A stretch of 64,000 bases of DNA from Pseudomonas sp. Choline-02u-1 (GCF_002836515.1 NZ_PJBC01000064.1:62001-126000), one strand, 5' to 3'. Positions 33,598-42,417 are shown, counted from the first letter of the stretch. Numbers and translations are program-made. Notes: generated by a model not told the origin, from the sequence alone.

Positions 33598-34389
33598 TTA
33601 ATAGTTGAAAGTCTTGACCAGCAGCAGATCACCGATCGCCCGCAGGGGCACGATGAAGGTTTCGCGTTTTTCGTCGACGGTGTTTTCGTTGAGCACCAGG
33701 GTGATCTGCGAGGTGATCACCTCGTTCTGGTTGCTGGTCTCCTCGAAGTTATAGCCACCATCGCCGTAGTTGCCCCAATAGTTGACGTACACCAGATAAG
33801 TGCCGTGCAGCGGCGCGGTCATGGTGAACATTTCCGGGCCGGGGCCGTCGACGCCATCCGGGTCTAGGCCGCCGCCATTGCTCAGCGCCGGTCGTGCCCA
33901 AAAGGCATGCTGACCGTCGGGGGTGACAATATGCAGATCCAGCTCGGCTTTCGGGTCGTCCCATCCCAAGACAAGACGAATCTTCGCCGGCGTGCGCAGA
34001 TTATTTGCTTCATAAAATTGCACGCGCTTGAGCGACTGGCCTTCGGCGCTGATCACTTCAACGCTGTTGGAGCCGGCGCCGAAGGCGTAGGGCCGGGCAA
34101 AACGCCCCTGATCGTCGGTGTACAGATTCAATGGATTGCCGTTGACGGCGAGGCTGTGCGGCGGACGCATGTGCCTGAGGGCTTTGAGCTGGCCCTGGAT
34201 CATCGTGCGATTGCGCTGGATGCCGCGATCGATCGGCGGCGTCGGGTAGGCGACCTGCGGATTTTCCGAGCGATCGAGCAAGCCGTGATAACGCCAGCCG
34301 CCGACCGGCTCGGACACCTGCGCAGTCGGCGCGGCCCACAGCGCAGGTGCGCAGGCGAGGCCGATCAGCAGCAAAAGAGATGAACGCAT
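33598..34389 (-). CDS. DUF2135 periplasmic protein, first gene of mag operon
   Basis: A 263-aa protein with a signal peptide (cleavage after LWA, about residue 19) and a DUF2135 domain with TPAKIRLVLGWDDPKAELDLHIVTPDG and GTYLVYVNYWG. The start at 34389 has GGAGG 6 nt upstream; the frame to 34446 is rejected. It is a paralogue of the last gene (24207-25019), so the operon starts and ends with the same family. In P. aeruginosa the mag operon is reported to be under Gac/Rsm control; no clear GGA hairpin was checked here. Confidence 0.88.
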   Translation of the reverse strand: MRSSLLLLIGLACAPALWAAPTAQVSEPVGGWRYHGLLDRSENPQVAYPTPPIDRGIQRNRTMIQGQLKALRHMRPPHSLAVNGNPLNLYTDDQGRFARPYAFGAGSNSVEVISAEGQSLKRVQFYEANNLRTPAKIRLVLGWDDPKAELDLHIVTPDGQHAFWARPALSNGGGLDPDGVDGPGPEMFTMTAPLHGTYLVYVNYWGNYGDGGYNFEETSNQNEVITSQITLVLNENTVDEKRETFIVPLRAIGDLLLVKTFNY

Positions 34390-34583
34390 GTGACGCCTCC
34401 TGCCATGCCTTGAACGAAACCTTGCACCCGATCCTCGGTACTTCACAGCGGTGAACTGCGTTTCGTCTGAACGCCCCGCAACTGTCGGGGCCGTAGAAGC
34501 GGCGAAGAGTAGCGATTCGGCAGTTTTTTAACAATCGGATACATGTGTGATTGCTGTAGGAATCGCGCCATTCTGGTAGACGA

Positions 34584-34612
34584 TGAGCCGAATAGCCGGC
34601 ATATTCGGCTCA
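34584..34612. promoter_or_regulatory. Perfect 29-bp dyad 1 upstream of fic
   Basis: Arms TGAGCCGAATA and TATTCGGCTCA, 11 bp each, lie around a 7-bp centre. Together with dyad 2 this makes four copies of the same 11-mer, an obvious operator pattern in the promoter region of the Fic gene. Confidence 0.75.
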
Positions 34613-34617
34613 CCAAA

Positions 34618-34646
34618 TGAGCCGAATAGCGTTTTTATTCGGCTCA
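34618..34646. promoter_or_regulatory. Perfect 29-bp dyad 2 upstream of fic
   Basis: Identical 11-bp arms (TGAGCCGAATA / TATTCGGCTCA) lie around GCGTTTT. Its centre is 34 bp from that of dyad 1, and it ends 21 bp before the fic start codon, so a bound protein would cover the transcript start. Confidence 0.75.
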
Positions 34647-34667
34647 CGCTTCTACGACAGGTGATCA

Positions 34668-35801
34668 ATGACCGCACATTGGATCTGGCAACAACCGGAT
34701 TGGCCCGACTTCAATTGGCAAGCCGAGCGCCTCGCCCCGCTGCTGCGCGAGTGCGTGCAGACGCAGGGCCGACTCTTGGGAATGGCCGGCTCAGTGGGGG
34801 ATTCGATGAGCGCACAGAGCGAGCTCGATGCGTTGCTTCAGAACATCGTCACCTCCTCCGCCATCGAAGGTGAGCAACTGAATGTCGGCTCCGTGCGTTC
34901 TTCTCTGGCCCGGCGCCTGGGTCTGGAATGGGTTGATCGCGATAGCGTCAGCCAGCGTAGCGAGGGCTTGGCGCAATTGATGCTCGATGCCACCCATGGC
35001 TTCGACGAGCCGCTGACCCTGGCACGATTGCTGGAATGGCACATCTGGCTTTTCCCCGCCGAGGAAGCGATGTTCAGCGCGCGGCCAATACTCGTCGGTA
35101 CCTTGCGCGGCGACGAACCGATGCAGGTGGTGTCCGGACGACTCGACCGGCCAACGGTTCACTTTGAGGCGCCACCGCGCCAACGGCTGGAACAGCAAAT
35201 AGAGCGTTTTTTGAGCTGGTTCGAAGCCAGCCGCGATCAGGTTTCGCTGGATCCGCTGTTACGCGCTGGCATCGCGCATTTCTGGTTTGTCACTCTGCAC
35301 CCTTTCGACGACGGCAACGGTCGTCTGACCCGCACCATCACCGATCTGGCGCTGGCTCAAGGCGAAGCGCAGGCGATCCGCTTCTATGCGATGTCCGCAA
35401 GCATTCTCGAGGATCGCGCCGGTTATTACCGGATTCTGGAGTCGAGCCAAAAGGCCACGCTCGATATCACCGAATGGCTGACCTGGTTTTTGCAGACACT
35501 GCTGCGCAGCCTGCAGCAAGCCATCACCCGTATAGATTCGGTGTTGGGCAAGACTCGCTTCTGGCAGGCGCACCGCGCATCCGACCTTTCAGCGGAGCAG
35601 ATCAAAGTGCTCAATCGCTTGCTCGATGGCGGTGAGCGCGGTTTCGAACAGGGCCTCAGCGCAGGGCAATATCAAGCGGTTGCGAAAGTATCCAAAGCCA
35701 CCGCGACGCGGCATCTGACGGAGTTGCTGGACAAAGGCTGCCTGCAACGCCTGCCGGGGGGCGGACGCAGCACGCGTTACAAAATCCGCTATCCGGATTG
35801 A
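34668..35801 (+). CDS. Fic family protein (DUF4172-Fic-wHTH), self-inhibited type
   Basis: A 377-aa protein. The N-terminus (WIWQQPDWPDFNW) is the DUF4172 type. An inhibitory motif S-x-x-x-E-G is visible as S63-S-A-I-E67-G68 before the core, the class II arrangement. The Fic core HPFDDGNGRLTR begins at about residue 211 with all catalytic residues kept. The C-terminus (about 315-375; QYQAVAKVSKATATRHL) is a winged helix-turn-helix. By family it transfers AMP (or another nucleotide group) to a protein hydroxyl. The start at 34668 follows AGGTG. The two dyads upstream and the HTH suggest autoregulation. Confidence 0.93.
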   Translation: MTAHWIWQQPDWPDFNWQAERLAPLLRECVQTQGRLLGMAGSVGDSMSAQSELDALLQNIVTSSAIEGEQLNVGSVRSSLARRLGLEWVDRDSVSQRSEGLAQLMLDATHGFDEPLTLARLLEWHIWLFPAEEAMFSARPILVGTLRGDEPMQVVSGRLDRPTVHFEAPPRQRLEQQIERFLSWFEASRDQVSLDPLLRAGIAHFWFVTLHPFDDGNGRLTRTITDLALAQGEAQAIRFYAMSASILEDRAGYYRILESSQKATLDITEWLTWFLQTLLRSLQQAITRIDSVLGKTRFWQAHRASDLSAEQIKVLNRLLDGGERGFEQGLSAGQYQAVAKVSKATATRHLTELLDKGCLQRLPGGGRSTRYKIRYPD

Positions 35802-35906
35802 CTCGCCGACCGTTATGGAGGGGCCTAGCGACGGCCCGCTCATTTGCCCATACCCCCCCTATCTGCTAGTGTCGCGCCGGTTTAACGTCTACCGGAAATT
35901 GCCGCC

Positions 35907-36149
35907 ATGGCCCGCAAAAAAGCTGCACTGGATTTCGAACAATCCCTCGCCGACCTGCAAACACTGGTCGAGCGTCTGGAGAACGGTGAATTGTCGCTGG
36001 AAGACTCGCTGACCGCTTTCGAGCAGGGCATCGGCCTGACCCGTGACTGCCAGGCGGCGCTGGCCCAGGCCGAGCAGAAAGTGCAGGTGCTGCTGGAGCG
36101 TGATGGCGAACTCGCCGAGGAACCCTTCGACGCGGATGAGCCAGAATGA
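35907..36149 (+). CDS. xseB: Exodeoxyribonuclease VII small subunit
   Basis: An 80-aa protein with the XseB signature FEQSLADLQTLVERLENGELSLEDSLTAFEQGI (only the first part quoted by family rule: LVERLENGELSLEDSL). With XseA it degrades single-stranded DNA. It overlaps ispA by ATGA. xseB-ispA-dxs is the usual gammaproteobacterial order. A weak promoter-like pair (TTGCCC at 35844, TAGTGT at 35867) lies upstream. Confidence 0.95.
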   Translation: MARKKAALDFEQSLADLQTLVERLENGELSLEDSLTAFEQGIGLTRDCQAALAQAEQKVQVLLERDGELAEEPFDADEPE

Positions 36150-37033
36150 TCGCGGCGTATTCGGCGAGCAGTCAGGCCCGGGTCAACGCGGCGCTGGAGA
36201 CGCTGTTCAACGCGCCGCTACCGGAACTGGCGCGGCTCTACGAAGCGATGCGCTACAGCGTGATGAACGGCGGCAAACGCGTGCGCCCGTTGCTGGCTTA
36301 CGCGGCGTGCGAAGCCCTCGGTGGCCAGGCTGAACAGGCCAGCGGCGCGGCGTGTGCGGTCGAGTTGATCCACGCCTACTCGTTGGTGCATGACGATTTG
36401 CCAGCCATGGACGACGACGATCTGCGTCGCGGCCAGCCGACGACCCACAAGAAATTCGATGAAGCCTGCGCGATCCTCGCCGGTGACGGCTTGCAGAGCC
36501 TGGCCTTCAGCGCCCTGCTCGATCCGCGCCTGAGCGATTGCAGCAGCGAAATCCGTCTGCAGATGGTCACAGCGCTGGCCCATGCAGCCGGCCCGGCCGG
36601 CATGGTCGGTGGGCAGGCCATCGATCTCGGCTCGGTCGGTCTCAAGCTCGATCAACAAGCCCTGGAACAGATGCACCGGCACAAGACCGGCGCGCTGATT
36701 GAAGTCAGCGTCAAGCTTGGCGCCCTGGCCAGCGGCCGCGCCCAGCCTGATCAGCTTCAGGCGTTGCAGACTTACGCACAGGCCATCGGCCTGGCCTTTC
36801 AGGTGCAGGACGACATCCTCGACGTGGAAAGCGATACCGCGACCCTCGGCAAACGCCAGGGCGCCGACATTGCCCGCGACAAGCCGACCTACCCGGCCCT
36901 GCTCGGCCTCGACGCCGCCAAGGCTTATGCGCTGGAACTGCGCGATCAGGCCTTGCAGGCGCTGCGACCGTTTGACGCGGCCGCCGAGCCGTTGCGCGAG
37001 CTGGCCCGGTATATCGTCGAGCGGCGCAACTGA
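36146..37033 (+). CDS. ispA: Farnesyl diphosphate synthase (geranyltranstransferase)
   Basis: A 295-aa trans-prenyltransferase with both Asp-rich motifs: LVHDDLPAMDDDDLRRG (first, with the extra two residues of type II FPP synthases) and FQVQDDILDVESD (second). It also has GGKRVRP near residue 45. It condenses isopentenyl and dimethylallyl diphosphates to farnesyl diphosphate, which feeds undecaprenyl phosphate and ubiquinone. The start overlaps the xseB stop. Confidence 0.95.
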   Translation: MIAAYSASSQARVNAALETLFNAPLPELARLYEAMRYSVMNGGKRVRPLLAYAACEALGGQAEQASGAACAVELIHAYSLVHDDLPAMDDDDLRRGQPTTHKKFDEACAILAGDGLQSLAFSALLDPRLSDCSSEIRLQMVTALAHAAGPAGMVGGQAIDLGSVGLKLDQQALEQMHRHKTGALIEVSVKLGALASGRAQPDQLQALQTYAQAIGLAFQVQDDILDVESDTATLGKRQGADIARDKPTYPALLGLDAAKAYALELRDQALQALRPFDAAAEPLRELARYIVERRN

Positions 37034-37124
37034 CGGCGTATCGGCCAAAAAAGACCAACGCGTGGGCAGGGGGCGATGCATCAGGTAAACTGCCGCATCT
37101 TTTATACCTATAACGATTCGCCTG

Positions 37125-39023
37125 ATGCCCACGACGTTTCATGAGATTCCCCGCAAGCGCCCGACCACGCCCCTGCTCGACCGTGCGAACACGCCGGACG
37201 GCCTGCGCCGGTTAGGCGAAGCCGAGCTGGAAACCCTGGCTGATGAGTTGCGCCTGGAATTGCTCTACACGGTCGGCCAGACCGGTGGGCATTTCGGTGC
37301 CGGCCTGGGCGTGATCGAGCTGACCATCGCGCTGCATTATGTCTTTGACACCCCGGACGACCGTCTGCTGTGGGACGTCGGGCATCAGGCGTATCCGCAC
37401 AAGATCCTCACCGGTCGCCGCGAGCGCATGGCCAGCCTGCGTCAGAAGGACGGCATTGCCGCGTTCCCGCGCCGCTCCGAGAGCGAGTACGACACTTTTG
37501 GCGTCGGCCACTCCAGCACCTCGATCAGTGCCGCGCTGGGCATGGCCATTGCCGCCCGTCTGCAGGACAGCGATCGCAAGGCTATCGCCGTGATCGGCGA
37601 CGGCGCGCTGACCGCCGGCATGGCTTTCGAAGCGCTCAACCATGCGCCGGAAGTCAACGCCAACATGCTGGTGATCCTCAACGACAACGACATGTCGATC
37701 TCGCGCAACGTCGGCGGGTTGTCGAATTATCTGGCGAAGATCCTGTCCAGCCGCACCTACGCGAGCATGCGCGAAGGCAGCAAGAAAGTCCTGTCGCGCC
37801 TGCCCGGCGCCTGGGAAATCGCCCGTCGCACCGAAGAATATGCCAAGGGCATGCTGGTCCCCGGCACCCTGTTCGAAGAACTGGGCTGGAACTACATCGG
37901 CCCGATCGACGGCCATGATCTGCCAACCCTGATCGCGACGCTGCGCAACATGCGTGACCTCAAAGGCCCGCAGTTCCTGCACATCGTCACCAAGAAAGGC
38001 AAAGGCTTCGCCCCGGCGGAAGTCGACCCGATCGGTTATCACGCCATCACCAAACTCGAACCACTGGATGCTCCGGCCGCTGCGCCGAAAGCCGCCAGCG
38101 GGCCGAAGTATTCGGCGGTGTTCGGCGAGTGGCTGTGCGACATGGCGGCGGCTGATGCGCGTCTGGTCGGGATCACCCCGGCGATGAAGGAAGGCTCGGA
38201 TCTGGTGGCATTCAGCGAGCGTTTCCCCGAGCGTTATTTCGACGTGGCGATTGCCGAACAGCACGCGGTCACGTTCGCCGCTGGCATGGCCTGTGAAGGC
38301 GCGAAACCGGTGGTGGCGATCTACTCGACGTTCCTGCAACGCGGTTACGACCAGTTGGTGCACGATGTCGCGGTGCAGAACCTCGACGTGCTGTTTGCCA
38401 TCGACCGCGCCGGTCTCGTCGGCGAAGACGGCCCGACGCACGCCGGCAGCTTCGACCTGTCGTACCTGCGCTGCATCCCGGGCATGCTCATCATGACCCC
38501 GAGCGATGAAAACGAACTGCGCAAGATGCTCACTACTGGTCACCTGTTCAACGGCCCGGCGGCAGTGCGTTACCCGCGCGGCAGCGGCCCGAACGCGACC
38601 ATCGAGAAAGACCTTACGCCAATCGAAATCGGTAAAGGCATAATCCGCCGTCAGGGCAGCAAAGTCGCCCTGCTGGTGTTTGGCGTGCAACTGGCCGAAG
38701 CGCTGAAAGTCGCCGATAAGATCGATGCCACCGTGGTCGACATGCGTTTCGTCAAACCGTTGGACGAAGCCCTGGTTCGCGAAATCGCCGCCAGCCACGA
38801 ACTGCTGGTGACCATTGAGGAAAACGCGATCATGGGCGGCGCCGGTGGCGCAGTCAGCGAATTCCTCGCGCGCGAGAACATCCTCAAGTCGATGCTGCAC
38901 CTGGGCTTGCCGGATATTTACGTCGAGCACGCGAAGCCTGCGCAGATGTTGACCGAATGCGGTCTGGATGAAGCCGGGATCGAAGCGTCGATTCGTCGGC
39001 GCCTGGATCTGCTTAAAAAATAA
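37125..39023 (+). CDS. dxs: 1-deoxy-D-xylulose-5-phosphate synthase
   Basis: A 632-aa thiamine-diphosphate enzyme. The N-terminal half has GHFGAGLGVIELT and LWDVGHQAYPHKILTGR, then the ThDP motif IGDGALTAGMAFEALN ending in NDNDMSIS. The transketolase-type pyrimidine domain has DVAIAEQHAVTFAAGMA and GEDGPTHAG. It makes DXP from pyruvate and glyceraldehyde 3-phosphate, the entry to the MEP isoprenoid pathway. It follows ispA by 91 bp; a REP pair follows it. Confidence 0.96.
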   Translation: MPTTFHEIPRKRPTTPLLDRANTPDGLRRLGEAELETLADELRLELLYTVGQTGGHFGAGLGVIELTIALHYVFDTPDDRLLWDVGHQAYPHKILTGRRERMASLRQKDGIAAFPRRSESEYDTFGVGHSSTSISAALGMAIAARLQDSDRKAIAVIGDGALTAGMAFEALNHAPEVNANMLVILNDNDMSISRNVGGLSNYLAKILSSRTYASMREGSKKVLSRLPGAWEIARRTEEYAKGMLVPGTLFEELGWNYIGPIDGHDLPTLIATLRNMRDLKGPQFLHIVTKKGKGFAPAEVDPIGYHAITKLEPLDAPAAAPKAASGPKYSAVFGEWLCDMAAADARLVGITPAMKEGSDLVAFSERFPERYFDVAIAEQHAVTFAAGMACEGAKPVVAIYSTFLQRGYDQLVHDVAVQNLDVLFAIDRAGLVGEDGPTHAGSFDLSYLRCIPGMLIMTPSDENELRKMLTTGHLFNGPAAVRYPRGSGPNATIEKDLTPIEIGKGIIRRQGSKVALLVFGVQLAEALKVADKIDATVVDMRFVKPLDEALVREIAASHELLVTIEENAIMGGAGGAVSEFLARENILKSMLHLGLPDIYVEHAKPAQMLTECGLDEAGIEASIRRRLDLLKK

Positions 39024-39045
39024 ACTGCTGGGTACATGCATAACC

Positions 39046-39136
39046 CCTGTGGGAGCGGGCTTGCTCGCGAATGCGGCGGATCAGTTGATGATGAGTTGAC
39101 TGATTCACCGCTTTCGCGAGCAAGCCCGCTCCCACA
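39046..39136. repeat. REP/REPIN pair between dxs and btuB
   Basis: CTGTGGGAGCGGGCTTGCTC and its inverse (GAGCAAGCCCGCTCCCACA) face each other with about 45 bp between, the standard REPIN layout. Confidence 0.88.
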
Positions 39137-39176
39137 TTTGATTTGTGTAACACCTGAAACTGCCGTTGGACTGTCC

Positions 39177-41060
39177 ATGAACCTCTCGCGCCTCGCCCTG
39201 CCCTTCCTCCTGCTGCCAACCGCCAGCGCCCTTGCCGATACATTCGAGCGCGATCAGGCGCTGAAGCTGCCGGACACGTTGATCAGCGCCAATCGTCAGG
39301 TCGAGGCGCGCAACGACAGCAGCGCCGCCAACACCGTGTTTACCCGCGAAGACATTGATCGCCTGCAACCAAGCGACGTGCCCGATCTGCTGCGGCGCGT
39401 GCCCGGCGTGCAAGTGGCGCAGACTGGCGGGCGCGGCAGTCTGCCGGGGATCTACATTCGCGGCACGCAATCGGCGCAGAGCCTGGTGCTGGTCGATGGC
39501 CAGCGCATCGGCAATTCGACTTCCGGCGACAGCAACCTGCAGCATCTGAACATCGAGCAGATCGAGCGCGTCGAAGTGCTGCGCGGTTCGCGTTCGGTGA
39601 TTTATGGCAGCGACGCGATTGGCGGGGTGATCCAGATCTTCACCCGGCGCGGCACCGAGCAAGGCTTGCAGCCACGCCTGCATCTGGGCTTCGGCAGTCA
39701 GCAGACATGGGAGCGCAGTCTTGGATTGTCCGCAGGCGATGAGAAAACCCGCTTCAACCTCGGCGCCAGCCTCAACGAAACTGGCGGGATCGACCGCACT
39801 CACGACTCGTACCCCAGCGACGGCGATCACGACGCCTACCGCAACAAATCCCTGAGCCTGAGCATCAGCCACGCGCTGAACGAGGACATCGAAATCGGCG
39901 CCAATCTGCTGGATAACCGTGGCAAAAGTGAGTTCGACAATCCGTTCGGCCGCTTCGACCCGGTGACGTTCGAGTCGCTGCAACAACAGCCCTACAGCGA
40001 TTTCAACGTCAGCAGCCTTAGCAGTTATGTCGATGCGCGAGTCAACGAAACCTGGAAAACCCGCGTCGAATTCGGCCACAGCGAAAACCGCGAAAAGACC
40101 TTCGACAAGCTCAGCGACGAGCGCACCGTGTTCAACACCTATCGCGACTCGCTGAACTGGCAGAACGACCTTATGCTGGATGCGCGCAACAGCCTTATCC
40201 TCGGCGGCGACTGGTACGAAGACCGGGTCAACAGCAGCACTGCGTTCGACGAGGACAGCCGCTGGAATCGCGCAGCGTTCATCCAGCATCGCTATCAGGC
40301 CGACAGTTTCTCCACCGAGATCGGCCTGCGCCACGATGACAATCAGCAGTTCGGCAGCCAGAACACCTGGAGCGGCACCTTCACCCTGCCGCTCAATCCG
40401 GACAACGACCTGTTGCTGAGCTACAGCGAAGGTTTCCGCGCGCCGACCTTCAACGACCTGTACTACCCGGACTTCAGCAATCCCGACCTGAAACCGGAAA
40501 CCTCGAAAAGCTACGAACTGCAATGGCGCAGCCAGTTGAGCGATAGCGCGCGCCTGGAAACCTCGATTTACCGCACCGACCTGGAAGACGCGATCATCTT
40601 CGGCAGCAACTCACGCCCGCAAAACGTCGCGTCGGCGCGGATCAATGGCTTTGAAGCGGCGCTCAGACACGAGCTGTTCGGCTGGCAGAGCAATCTTGGC
40701 GTGGCGATCATCGATCCGCGTGATCGCGATACCGGGCATACCCTTGCGCGACGGGCGCGACGCACGGCCAGTTGGGATGTGGATCGGCAGTTCGATCGCT
40801 TGGGAGTGGGCGCCAGTTGGCAATTGGTCAGCGGCAGTTACGATGACGTGAAAAACACCCAGTCGCTGGGTGGCTACGGCACACTCGGACTGCGCAGCAG
40901 TTGGGCGCTTACTCGTGAGATCAAGCTGGATCTGAAGGTCGACAACCTGCTGGACAAGGGCTACAGCCGGGCGAATTACAGCTATGAAGGCGGGCAGTAT
41001 GGCTATCGGGAGGAAGGTCGGGCGTGGATGTTCGGGGTGACCTGGACGCCTGAACTCTGA
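39177..41060 (+). CDS. btuB: TonB-dependent receptor, BtuB-like (cobalamin)
   Basis: A 627-aa outer-membrane protein with a signal peptide (cleavage after ALA, about residue 21). The TonB-box region is followed by a plug domain (LPDTLISANRQ, DVPDLLRRVPGVQV, GRGSLPGIYIRGTQSAQSLVLVDG quoted in part, VEVLRGSRSVIYGSDAIGGVI) and a 22-strand barrel ending in a C-terminal aromatic-rich strand. Size and plug resemble BtuB. The ATG at 39177 is the only one before a signal peptide; the longer frame runs through the REP. No cobalamin riboswitch could be fitted in the 150 bp upstream. The BtuF-like protein gene is convergent with it. Confidence 0.85.
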   Translation: MNLSRLALPFLLLPTASALADTFERDQALKLPDTLISANRQVEARNDSSAANTVFTREDIDRLQPSDVPDLLRRVPGVQVAQTGGRGSLPGIYIRGTQSAQSLVLVDGQRIGNSTSGDSNLQHLNIEQIERVEVLRGSRSVIYGSDAIGGVIQIFTRRGTEQGLQPRLHLGFGSQQTWERSLGLSAGDEKTRFNLGASLNETGGIDRTHDSYPSDGDHDAYRNKSLSLSISHALNEDIEIGANLLDNRGKSEFDNPFGRFDPVTFESLQQQPYSDFNVSSLSSYVDARVNETWKTRVEFGHSENREKTFDKLSDERTVFNTYRDSLNWQNDLMLDARNSLILGGDWYEDRVNSSTAFDEDSRWNRAAFIQHRYQADSFSTEIGLRHDDNQQFGSQNTWSGTFTLPLNPDNDLLLSYSEGFRAPTFNDLYYPDFSNPDLKPETSKSYELQWRSQLSDSARLETSIYRTDLEDAIIFGSNSRPQNVASARINGFEAALRHELFGWQSNLGVAIIDPRDRDTGHTLARRARRTASWDVDRQFDRLGVGASWQLVSGSYDDVKNTQSLGGYGTLGLRSSWALTREIKLDLKVDNLLDKGYSRANYSYEGGQYGYREEGRAWMFGVTWTPEL

Positions 41061-41090
41061 TCCTTGATTTGTGCTGGATTGACTGGCCTC

Positions 41091-41190
41091 TTCGCGAGCA
41101 AGCCCGCTCCCACAATGAATCTCGGTGCACCACAGATTCATGGTTGAAACCAATCAAATGTGGGAGCGGGCTTGCTCGCGAATGCAGGCG
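41091..41190. repeat. REP/REPIN pair between btuB and the BtuF-like gene
   Basis: TTCGCGAGCAAGCCCGCTCC and its inverse lie at the two ends of a 100-bp stretch in the convergent gap, overlapping the last few bases before the BtuF-like stop codon region. Confidence 0.88.
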
Positions 41191-41197
41191 ACGCGGT

Positions 41198-41998
41198 CTA
41201 CCGGTCAGGCGCAATCAATTGGCAAAGCTTGGCGGTGGCGCTAATCATCTGCCCACTCGGTCGCTCGAGGCCCTTGTCAGCGACCAATAGCAGTCTCCCC
41301 TGCCTCACCGCTGCCACCTGCGGCCAGGCCGTCCACGCTTCAAGCTGTGCCTGATCACCGGCGACGATCACTTCTGGATCACGCTGCAACACCGCCTCGA
41401 TACTCACCTGCGGCGCCGGGAGATCAAGGTCGGCGAACACATTGCGCGCGCCGCACACCTCAAGCGCATCGCTGATGATCTGTCCGCCACCGACGGTGTA
41501 CAGCGGCTTGTCCCAGACTTGATAAAACACCCGCAGCGGCACGTCTCGACGATAACGCTGGCGCAGATCGTCCAGCTGCTCGCGCAATTCGGCCGCCCGT
41601 TTCGCCCCGCGTTCAGGACGCCCGATCTGTTCGGCAATGGCTTCAATCTGTGCGGCGAGCTGCGTCAATGTGTGCGGCTCGGCGACAAAGATCGGAATGT
41701 TCAGGCGCTTGAGCAGATCACGCTGCCCCGCGCCTACGCTTGCGGGCCAGAGCAACAGCAAATCCGGTTTCAGGCTGAGCAAGCGTTCCATGTCGAGCTG
41801 GCCATAGCGACCCACAGACGGAACATCGGCAATCGCCGCCGGCCGCTCGCCAGCATCGAGCACGCCGACCAGCAAGTCGGCAGAATCCAGTTCAACGACG
41901 ATTTCAGACAGCGAGGGCGCGAGGCTGACCACCCGCAATGCGGCCAGCGCCGGGCTGCTCAGCACGAGCAGCAGAACCGCCAGCCACAGGCGAGACAT
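41198..41998 (-). CDS. BtuF-like cobalamin-binding periplasmic protein
   Basis: A 266-aa protein with a signal peptide (LWLAVLLLVLSSPALA). The body is a helical-backbone class III substrate-binding protein: RVVSLAPSLSEIVVELDSADLLVGV, then VGRYGQLDMERLLSLKPDLLLLW, as in BtuF and the heme/siderophore group. It would hand cobalamin to an ABC importer; no BtuCD genes are seen here. The start at 41998 overlaps the stop of the upstream membrane-protein gene (ATGA). Neighbouring btuB supports cobalamin as ligand. Confidence 0.85.
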   Translation of the reverse strand: MSRLWLAVLLLVLSSPALAALRVVSLAPSLSEIVVELDSADLLVGVLDAGERPAAIADVPSVGRYGQLDMERLLSLKPDLLLLWPASVGAGQRDLLKRLNIPIFVAEPHTLTQLAAQIEAIAEQIGRPERGAKRAAELREQLDDLRQRYRRDVPLRVFYQVWDKPLYTVGGGQIISDALEVCGARNVFADLDLPAPQVSIEAVLQRDPEVIVAGDQAQLEAWTAWPQVAAVRQGRLLLVADKGLERPSGQMISATAKLCQLIAPDR

Positions 41999-42417
41999 CA
42001 GCCGAGTTGACGCGGAATACGGTAGAGGTAGAAGAGCACGGCGGTGGACAGCGCCAGCAGCATCAACGGCACGGCTTCGAGGCCGACGAAGACCGCCAGC
42101 GCGCCAATCCACGCTGGCAAAGACGCCACCAGAAACGCCGCACGCCGACGCGCCGCGAGGGCGATCCAGGCGGCGGGTTCATCGGCGGTATCGAGAGATT
42201 TTTGCGTGGCGATCAATGCGTGTTTGTAACGGCCGAAATACTTCAGGCTGACAAACATCGAGGCCACGCCGGCGATGAACAAAGGCATCGCCAGCACCGG
42301 CAAGAGGCCCTGGCCTTCGCCGAACAACGCGTTGAGTACGAACAGCGGCAACAGCGCCAGCGCCAGGTATTGCCACCAGGCCACCGCCAACCGCCGCCGC
42401 ACCTGGCCGCGGGTCAC
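41998..42417 (-). CDS. Small hypothetical membrane protein
   Basis: A 139-aa protein with a GTG start whose GTGA overlaps the ribA stop, and a 3' end that overlaps the BtuF-like start (ATGA). It has about four hydrophobic segments in two pairs (residues about 16-35, 39-58, 92-112 and 114-131) separated by a hydrophilic middle. No family is recognised. Tight coupling with ribA and the BtuF-like gene indicates a three-gene operon; it is not an ABC permease of BtuC size. Confidence 0.75.
   Translation of the reverse strand: MTRGQVRRRLAVAWWQYLALALLPLFVLNALFGEGQGLLPVLAMPLFIAGVASMFVSLKYFGRYKHALIATQKSLDTADEPAAWIALAARRRAAFLVASLPAWIGALAVFVGLEAVPLMLLALSTAVLFYLYRIPRQLG

Noticed and set aside
37034..37124. 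A TPP riboswitch upstream of dxs
   Set aside because: The 91-bp gap shows neither the CUGAGA nor the ACCUGAU-type segments.
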